DNA of 10,843 nucleotides, taken from an uncultured Methylobacillus sp. (GTDB lineage: Bacteria; Pseudomonadota; Gammaproteobacteria; Burkholderiales; Methylophilaceae). Below, piece after piece: positions 5,888-10,843 of the stretch. The translations under genes and the position numbers were made by a program. Every line of letters starts with the position of its first letter. The stretch's first letter is position 1. The stretch spans positions 1-10,843 of the forward strand of contig CAMLME010000057.1 of assembly GCA_946481235.1 (NCBI GenBank). The letters run 5' to 3'. A model generated the notes under the pieces. The model did not search any database. It worked only from the letters and a program-made list of their open reading frames with translations, and was not told the origin of the DNA.

Positions 5888-6886
5888 TTAACCCGGATGC
5901 GAGTGGAGAAGCTTGTAGCGGTGCAGCAATCTGCGCAGCAGCAACAGTGGATGGTGGGTGAAATACGCAGCCAGCAGCAGCAGGCCGGCCAGCCCGGCGA
6001 GGATGCGATCAATTTCCATCGGCGCGATGTCGCGCCGTGCCGGCTTGAGGCTGGTGATGGCGGTCTGAACGCCGGCAATGCTGCTGCCTTTCACGTAGTC
6101 GCTGCCAATTTCGGCGGTGTATTTCTTCAGGTACTCCTCATCCAGCTTGGAGTACTGGCGCGAATAATCCGACTGCGCGACACCTTCGTCGCGCGCACCG
6201 AAGTTTTCCTGCGAAATCTGTGCGACGCCGGGCTGCATCTGGAAGCTTTCCGCCGACCAGTAACCGAGCAGCTTGTTGTTCTCGTCGTACTTGGGGATGG
6301 GTGCGCCTTTTTCGCTGCCGATACCGACCACCAGCCAGCCCTTGCCACCCTGGAATCCGGAGAGGTCGAGCGTGTTGAAGGCATGAAGTCCGGGAGCCTC
6401 TTCGCCATCCGTGAGGAAAACCACCTGAGCGGGTTCGCCCAAGGTGCGGGTCAGGTGCGCGATGGACTGCGCGCCCTGGCGCAGGCGGCTATTGCCTGAC
6501 CAGGCCATGCGCCATTCCATGTGCGCGATATTGTCCTGAATGGCGTCGAAATTGCCGCAGACTTCGATGGGGCTGTACTGCAAGGCTGCACTCGCCCCGG
6601 CAAAAAAGGCGAGGCTGACGCGCGTGCCGCAAGGCATGCCGGAGATCAGGTCATGCAGCAGGCGGCGCGTGTAAGCGATGCGGCTCGCCGGCTTGCCGTC
6701 CACCATCATGTCCACGGTGTTCATGCTCTGGGTGATGTCTACTACCAGCAAGTAGGTGTAGATGTCGCGCTGCACTTGCACCGTCGGGCGCAGCAATGCT
6801 ACCAGCAGCAACAGCGTCGCTCCGCCCAGCAGCGCGAAATCGCGGTGGTGCTTCAGGTAGTCGATAAAAGCGCGCAGCTTGCTCAC
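5888..6886 (-). CDS. mxaL: MxaL-like vWA membrane protein
   Basis: Predicted 332-aa inner-membrane protein with a periplasmic vWA domain; MxaL takes part in making active, calcium-loaded methanol dehydrogenase in methylotrophs. The N-terminal helix is at residues about 17-33. The MIDAS motif DITQSM (Asp50, Thr52, Ser54) is followed by MPCGTRV (Cys86), IEVCGNF (Cys110) and LTDGEEAP (Asp160). The MxaL-typical stretch PIPKYDENNKLLGYW comes next, and a C-terminal helix lies at about 294-309. The start is taken as GTG at 6886, two nt after the mxaK stop, because the residues before it are not conserved; a TTG at 6892 overlapping that stop is an alternative. It is more than half identical by eye to the following paralogue over the vWA core. 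The true client enzyme is not visible in the window. Confidence 0.87.
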   Translation of the reverse strand: MSKLRAFIDYLKHHRDFALLGGATLLLLVALLRPTVQVQRDIYTYLLVVDITQSMNTVDMMVDGKPASRIAYTRRLLHDLISGMPCGTRVSLAFFAGASAALQYSPIEVCGNFDAIQDNIAHMEWRMAWSGNSRLRQGAQSIAHLTRTLGEPAQVVFLTDGEEAPGLHAFNTLDLSGFQGGKGWLVVGIGSEKGAPIPKYDENNKLLGYWSAESFQMQPGVAQISQENFGARDEGVAQSDYSRQYSKLDEEYLKKYTAEIGSDYVKGSSIAGVQTAITSLKPARRDIAPMEIDRILAGLAGLLLLAAYFTHHPLLLLRRLLHRYKLLHSHPG

Positions 6887-6888
6887 GA

Positions 6889-7425
6889 TCAAGGCAGTCC
6901 AACCGGAATGTTGCCCATGATGAGCCCCGGTGAATCCGACTCGCCCACGCCGGGCGTCGGTTCCGATGGCAGCATGGTGAGGATGCGGTCGAGGTTGTGG
7001 CGTGCATCCCAATGCTCGTTATCCAGCCGCAGCGATTGCATGTAGGCGGTCTTGGCTTGCGTCAGCAGGTAGACTGCTTCGTCGCGCACGGTCAGGTCGC
7101 GGCCGTTGATGGCCAGCCCGCGCAGGAAGAAGATGTTGCCCAGGTTGTATTGCACCGCCGAGCGCTGGCTGGGCGTGCCTTTTTCCGTGAGCTGCAGGAA
7201 CAGCAAGGTCGAATCCTGATAGCGTCCGCCCTTGCCCAGCCAGTAAGCGGCCGAGAACTTGGCCTCGTACGATTGGGTATCCGTGACGGGCGTCTTGCCG
7301 GCTGCAACCGCCCGGTTGAAATTCTCGATCTGCCGGATGCGGTTGGCTTCCCATGCCGCCCCCGCGCCAGCTGCAATTGCGGTGACGAGCAGGATGGCCG
7401 TCAGTTTTTTTACACTCAACGCCAT
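6889..7425 (-). CDS. mxaK: MxaK-like membrane-anchored TPR-type protein
   Basis: Protein of 178 aa, similar in length to known MxaK. A single N-terminal hydrophobic segment (about residues 8-24, LTAILLVTAIAAGAGAA) would anchor it, leaving the rest in the periplasm. The soluble part looks like TPR helices: FSAAYWLGKGGRYQDSTLLF, VQYNLGNIFFLRGL, then AKTAYMQSLRLDNEHWDARHNLDRI, the last being the MxaK hallmark (AKxxYxxxLRxxxxxWDARxNLxR). It ends in a Pro/Gly-rich tail. MxaK is required with MxaA and MxaL for calcium-containing, active methanol dehydrogenase. The start codon overlaps the mxaC end by 10 nt and is preceded by a strong GGAGGT, so translation is both coupled and independently strong. 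The fusion of this small TPR protein with vWA neighbours parallels BatB/BatC in the Bat operons. Confidence 0.83.
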   Translation of the reverse strand: MALSVKKLTAILLVTAIAAGAGAAWEANRIRQIENFNRAVAAGKTPVTDTQSYEAKFSAAYWLGKGGRYQDSTLLFLQLTEKGTPSQRSAVQYNLGNIFFLRGLAINGRDLTVRDEAVYLLTQAKTAYMQSLRLDNEHWDARHNLDRILTMLPSEPTPGVGESDSPGLIMGNIPVGLP

Positions 7426-8396
7426 GTCTTGACCTCCAGTAACTTGATACCCAGCAGCGCGGCAATCATCAGCGCCGCCAGCGCGAAGCAGTGCGAAGTA
7501 AAGTCGCGTCCCGGAATCTGCTCCATATAGCGGATCGGTTTCTTTTCCTTGCGATTGATGTCTTCGATGGCCAGCGCCAGCGATTGCGGATCGTCGGCCT
7601 CGTAGGGCTGGTAACCCGAGCGCAGCGTCTTGAAATACTGGTGCAGCTCGATGGATGGCGGCAGCGCCTGATCTTCCGGCGGCTTGTATTCCTCGTCGAA
7701 AATGCTGACCGCACCCGGCTGGCGCAACACGATCCAGTACAAGGTGACATTCATGCGATCCAGCCAGTCGCGTATTTTTTGCTGGGCTTCGGCGCCCATG
7801 CGACCGGCTCCATCGGACAACAGCACGACCGCGCGCGAACCGGAATCCGGCGTCTTGGCGAACATTCCCAGCGCAGTGGTGAGGCCGCTGCCGATATTGG
7901 TCTGGAACAAGCCGGGGCCGCCGGCAGCATCGATGGCGGCGCGGATCGCTTCGCGGCTCTGGGTCAGCGGCATCACGTACATCGCGGAATTGCTGAAGGT
8001 CACCATGCCGAACATGTCGTTCTTGCGCTGGTTGACGAAATCGGTAATCAGCCGCCGTGCTGCAGCCGACTTGGATTCGCCCGCGCGCCCACTGATCATC
8101 GCGCCGGAAAACGGGTCGTCCATGCTGGCGCTGCGATCGATGGTCAGCACGATCTGTGCGCCTTCGCCGATTTTTTCGGCCTGCTGCGCCGCAGTATGCG
8201 GCCCGGCGATCCCAAGGATGATGAACAGCAGTGCCAATGTGGCCAGTATCTTGAGCAGCAGCCCCATCAGGTCGGATAGCCGGTCGCGCGGCAGCATCTG
8301 CGTCCAGGAGTAGGTGCGGCTATGCGTGCGCTCCAGCAACAGCGGAAGCGCGGCCAGCGGCAGCAAGAAAAGTATCCAGTAGGTATTGAAAAGCAT
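7416..8396 (-). CDS. mxaC: MxaC-like vWA membrane protein (BatA type)
   Basis: Predicted 326-aa inner-membrane protein. It has two N-terminal hydrophobic segments (about residues 5-20 and 46-63), a vWA domain with a complete MIDAS (DRSASM at Asp87, Ser89, Ser91; Thr near 166 in QTNIG; LLSDGAG with Asp195), and a C-terminal helix (about 304-320). This is the BatA/MxaC layout, in which a metal-binding vWA domain faces the periplasm. In methylotrophs mxaC lies between mxaA and mxaK, as here. The ATG at 8396 is preferred over longer in-frame starts because the extension would overlap mxaA. From 8396 the protein begins MLFNTYWILF as the family does, and AAGG lies eight nt upstream, at the mxaA stop. 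It overlaps mxaK by 10 nt. Its role as a scaffold or metal-transfer partner is inferred. Confidence 0.86.
   Translation of the reverse strand: MLFNTYWILFLLPLAALPLLLERTHSRTYSWTQMLPRDRLSDLMGLLLKILATLALLFIILGIAGPHTAAQQAEKIGEGAQIVLTIDRSASMDDPFSGAMISGRAGESKSAAARRLITDFVNQRKNDMFGMVTFSNSAMYVMPLTQSREAIRAAIDAAGGPGLFQTNIGSGLTTALGMFAKTPDSGSRAVVLLSDGAGRMGAEAQQKIRDWLDRMNVTLYWIVLRQPGAVSIFDEEYKPPEDQALPPSIELHQYFKTLRSGYQPYEADDPQSLALAIEDINRKEKKPIRYMEQIPGRDFTSHCFALAALMIAALLGIKLLEVKTWR
7432..7437 (-). promoter_or_regulatory. Strong ribosome binding site of mxaK within mxaC
   Basis: On the minus strand 7437-7432 reads GGAGGT, six nt before the mxaK ATG (7425). It lies inside the last codons of mxaC and is the best Shine-Dalgarno sequence in the cluster, which suggests that MxaK is made in larger amounts than its neighbours. 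Confidence 0.7.
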
Positions 8397-8407
8397 CTGC
8401 TGCGCCT

Positions 8408-9337
8408 TTACTTCAGTCCGCGCTCGCAGTCGCGGCAGCGGCGGCAGAACTTGCGCAGCCACTCCATGGCATCGCCCTTGATGCCGTGCGGTGCGGTCGG
8501 CTCGAAGAACACGGTGCGCGACAGCCCGAAGAACTGGTCGAGCTCCTGTCCGACGGGCGCGAATCCTTGCTTGCGCGCGACGAAGGATGCGCCGTCGAAT
8601 ACGCTATTGCCGGCCGTAGTGTTGAGCGCCTGGTGCAGGCGCGTGACCGCTTGCGCAAGCCCCTCAGGCGAGGCCGGCAGCTTTTTCAAGTCACGGTAGG
8701 CGCGGGCGAACGGTCCGCCCATGCGTGGCAGCCAGGACGATGTGCCCATCACGTACAGCAGGCCGAGCAGGGAGATCGCCAAAAGGCCTAGCGCGCCCCA
8801 GAGCAGTTGGTAGTGAAGGGTGGAATCGAGTTTCAGCGGTCCGCGAAAGCCGCTCATGTCGCGTTCGACTACGACCGATCCGTACACGGCCAGCGGTGAT
8901 ACGCGGAAGCTCCAGCTGGGAATGCGGATTTCGAAATTCTTGCCCTCGCCGCCGAACTTGACGAACTCGGCGGGAAGTATCGATGGCTTGGCGACGATGT
9001 TGTTGGTGAAGACCTGATAGGAGAGATGCAGCGTGTAAACGGTTTTGTCGATGCCGGAGGTGGTTTCGACTTTTACGTCGCGTACTTCGACGCCGCTGCC
9101 CTTGCCCCGGCGCTTCTTGTCATTGCCGGCGATGGGCAGTGAGGTTTCCAGCAGCACATAGGGCTTTTTCGCTTCCAGGATGATGGTGCGTTCCAGAATG
9201 TCGCCCACGGTGTAGCCGACATCGCGCGTGGGCTCGATGGTGCGAACCAAGACGCGCGGATCGGTGACGACGCCATCCTCGGCGTGGGCGGAAGTCAGCC
9301 AGAACAGGGAAACTGCGATTAAAAGTAATCTCATCAT
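8408..9337 (-). CDS. mxaA: MxaA-like periplasmic/membrane protein
   Basis: Protein of 309 aa whose family is required for calcium insertion into methanol dehydrogenase. A cleavable signal peptide is predicted (residues 1-19, ending AHA before ED). The periplasmic part begins with RTIEPTRDVGYTVGDILERT, the recognisable MxaA opening. One membrane helix lies at about 177-197 (YQLLWGALGLLAISLLGLLY). A cytoplasmic C-terminal part of about 110 residues follows, so the protein could couple the cytoplasmic ATPase/DUF58 pair to the periplasm. The C-terminus carries CRRCRDC (Cys298, 301, 304), a CxxCxxC arrangement. The layout resembles the DUF4381/BatD position in Bat operons. The ATG at 9337 overlaps the mxaS TGA by one base and a second ATG follows at once; the ribosome binding site is weak, so coupling is likely. 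Confidence 0.83.
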   Translation of the reverse strand: MMRLLLIAVSLFWLTSAHAEDGVVTDPRVLVRTIEPTRDVGYTVGDILERTIILEAKKPYVLLETSLPIAGNDKKRRGKGSGVEVRDVKVETTSGIDKTVYTLHLSYQVFTNNIVAKPSILPAEFVKFGGEGKNFEIRIPSWSFRVSPLAVYGSVVVERDMSGFRGPLKLDSTLHYQLLWGALGLLAISLLGLLYVMGTSSWLPRMGGPFARAYRDLKKLPASPEGLAQAVTRLHQALNTTAGNSVFDGASFVARKQGFAPVGQELDQFFGLSRTVFFEPTAPHGIKGDAMEWLRKFCRRCRDCERGLK

Positions 9338-10200
9338 CAGGCGGCCACAAACTGGTAAAAGTATTCGGTCAAATCATCAGCCTCGAAGCCATCCTCGATA
9401 AACAGCGGCGGCATGTCGAAGCTCATGAACAGTTTTTCAAGCGCGATGCGGCGGTCGTCGAACGCTTGCAGGATGCGCTCGCGGTACTGCTTGCGGAGGA
9501 ACAGCGTACGGCGCGCGCCGGTTTCGCAGTCGGTCACGCTGGCGATGCCGAATTCCGGCAGATTGCGGTATTCCGCGGCATCCCACAGGATCAGCGGCAC
9601 GACGTGGTGGCGCATCAGGCTGCCGAGCTGGCTCTCAAGCTGGGCCAGCGGTGTATGGAAATCGGATATCAGCAGCACCAGCGAGCGTTCGCGCGGCAGG
9701 TACTGGCTCACATCCTTCAAGCCTGCGGTGCCGACATGGCCGGGACGGTGGGCGGCGAGGCGCTCGGTCAGTTCAAAAGCGCCGTGCACTTTGGTGGAGG
9801 ACATGAACATCCAGTCCTCGCGCACCTGTTCGTCGAATCCGATGAAGCCGAACGGGTCGTTCACGCGAAATGCGGAGTACGCCGCGGAAGCGGTGATTTC
9901 GGCAGCGATTTCCAGTTTGCGCATCTGTCCGGAAAAGCCCATCGATCCCGATAGGTCGCAGGCCACGAAAACCGGCACCGAGCTTCGCTGGTTGAAAATC
10001 CGCACCCAGACCTGGTCGAATGGGTCGCGTATGGTTTGTCGGATGTCGATACGGCGCGGGTCGGGATACGAGATCAAGGGCGCATGACCGCGAAACTCCA
10101 TGCCCAGACCACGCTGGGCGCTGGCATGGCGGCCCGGATGGCGACCGCGCGAGCGCCAGCCGATCTGGTAGGTGAACTCCTTGATTTGGCTCTCGCTCAT
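9337..10200 (-). CDS. mxaS: MxaS-like DUF58 protein with vWA-type fold
   Basis: Protein of 287 aa without membrane helices, so presumably cytoplasmic. The DUF58 signature is clear: GLGMEFRGHAPLISYPDPRR followed by IDIRQTIRDPFDQVWVRIFNQR. Then come a vWA-like MIDAS in ACDLSGSMGF (Asp82, Ser84, Ser86), a Thr in GHVGTAG (about 158) and LLISDFHTP (Asp180). DUF58 proteins are regular partners of MoxR ATPases, and mxaS follows mxaR in methylotrophs. The ATG at 10200 is four nt after the stop of the ATPase gene; the in-frame extension upstream (to 10314) lies wholly inside that gene and is unlike any DUF58 protein. The exact function is unknown; it probably links ATPase activity to the membrane vWA proteins. 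Confidence 0.88.
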   Translation of the reverse strand: MSESQIKEFTYQIGWRSRGRHPGRHASAQRGLGMEFRGHAPLISYPDPRRIDIRQTIRDPFDQVWVRIFNQRSSVPVFVACDLSGSMGFSGQMRKLEIAAEITASAAYSAFRVNDPFGFIGFDEQVREDWMFMSSTKVHGAFELTERLAAHRPGHVGTAGLKDVSQYLPRERSLVLLISDFHTPLAQLESQLGSLMRHHVVPLILWDAAEYRNLPEFGIASVTDCETGARRTLFLRKQYRERILQAFDDRRIALEKLFMSFDMPPLFIEDGFEADDLTEYFYQFVAA

Positions 10201-10204
10201 GTTC

Positions 10205-10843
10205 TTACGGTGCGGAAACGGCGTTGACGATGCCCGACAATAGTTCGCGAGCGATTTCCGTACGGCGCATTTCGTAAACCGGGCTGAACACCAGGCGGTG
10301 CGCCACGGTTTCATGGAATACCGTGTGGATGTCTTCCGGCAGCACCGCGTCGCGGTTGTTGAGCCAGGCGTTGACGCGCGCCGCGCGCAGCATCATCGAC
10401 ATGCCGCGCGGGCTGGCGCCGGCCAGCACCAGGCGGTTGATATCGACGCCTTCGATTTTCACCCCGTAGCTGCCCGGGTTCTTGGTTGCCAGCCACAGTT
10501 CCAGCGCATATTTTCGTAGTGTCGGGCTGGCCTGCACATGCTCCTGCAAGGCGACGGCGATGCTGTTCAACTTGTCGAAATGCAGCACATCCGGTTCGAC
10601 GTTCTGCACCAGTGCGTCGGCATTGTGGAAGCGCGTATTGAAGATCAGCGATTCCATGATGTCCGGATCGCTCGGTACCGCGATGGGAATTTCCATCATG
10701 AAGCGGTCGCGGGCGGCGGAGGGGATGTCGAAGGTTTCCTCCTTTTCCACCTGGTTGCGGTCGGCAAACACCAGCATATGCGGGAAGTGATGTTCCGTGT
10801 TGAACGCGGACAGTGTGCGTTCCGCCATCACGCGCAGCAGCAG
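10205..10843 (-). CDS. mxaR: MoxR/MxaR-type AAA+ ATPase, C-terminal part
   Basis: First gene of the cluster as far as visible, cut by the right edge; 212 residues remain and both Walker motifs are outside the window. Seen are MAERTLSAFNT, then ADRNQVEKEE, which stands where MoxR proteins have the sensor-1 ATQNP region, and AARDRFMM with the arginine-finger position. The lid domain has GASPRGMSMMLRAARVNAWL followed by NNRDAVLPEDI, matching the MoxR sensor-2 region GASPRA...AxxxGRxxVxPxDV. MoxR ATPases work as chaperones or metal-insertion motors with vWA proteins. The replacement of the canonical QNP by RNQ is consistent with the divergent MxaR branch. The gene ends with TAA four nt before mxaS, so the two are surely cotranscribed. 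Confidence 0.88.
   Translation of the reverse strand: MLLRVMAERTLSAFNTEHHFPHMLVFADRNQVEKEETFDIPSAARDRFMMEIPIAVPSDPDIMESLIFNTRFHNADALVQNVEPDVLHFDKLNSIAVALQEHVQASPTLRKYALELWLATKNPGSYGVKIEGVDINRLVLAGASPRGMSMMLRAARVNAWLNNRDAVLPEDIHTVFHETVAHRLVFSPVYEMRRTEIARELLSGIVNAVSAP

Noticed and set aside
7491..8313. Long plus-strand open frames across mxaC
   Set aside because: They overlap the vWA gene completely in antisense and have no domain motifs.
4787..10843. Cluster as a generic Bat (aerotolerance) operon
   Set aside because: The MoxR, DUF58, vWA order is shared, but the MxaK WDARxNLxR motif, the MxaA GYTVGDILER opening and the two DITQSM/PIPKxDENNK proteins point to the mxa type.

Overview
The window is a chromosomal stretch of about 58% GC (estimated by eye), most likely from a betaproteobacterium. 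The pairing of ygfZ with a divergent ygfX, the ftsB ending and the mxa-type gene order would fit the Nitrosomonadales (Gallionellaceae or Methylophilaceae-like), but no rRNA or other marker here fixes the lineage. Coding density is high, no gap exceeds 300 bases, and I see no tRNA, rRNA, insertion sequence or CRISPR array.

Left part (1-4770), housekeeping and signalling: the 3' end of ftsB (cell division), then a lipoprotein zinc protease with a PDZ domain and an M48 domain. Next, facing it, is ygfZ (folate-binding Fe-S protein repair). ygfX, a small inner-membrane protein, diverges from ygfZ with only 22 bp between start codons. Last comes a PAS-GAF-GGDEF diguanylate cyclase whose upstream region carries two perfect inverted repeats.

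Right part (4787-10843), all on the minus strand: a tightly packed cluster read from right to left as a MoxR/MxaR-type AAA+ ATPase (cut by the window edge), a DUF58 protein (mxaS), a periplasmic/membrane protein (mxaA), a BatA-like von Willebrand A (vWA) protein (mxaC), a TPR-like membrane-anchored protein (mxaK), a vWA membrane protein (mxaL), and a second, tandem mxaL paralogue. The genes overlap or sit within about 11 nt of each other down to the first mxaL, which implies one transcript. A 111-nt gap precedes the second mxaL. In methylotrophs, mxaA, mxaK and mxaL are needed to make active, calcium-loaded methanol dehydrogenase in the periplasm, and MoxR ATPases with vWA partners act as metal-insertion or chaperone systems. 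By inference, the cluster is a maturation machine for a periplasmic metalloenzyme: a cytoplasmic ATPase and DUF58 protein, plus three membrane vWA proteins and two accessory proteins.

No dehydrogenase gene (mxaF, xoxF), cytochrome or PQQ gene is visible here. The client enzyme therefore lies elsewhere or is something other than methanol dehydrogenase. The duplicated mxaL and the missing structural genes are the most interesting aspects of the window.
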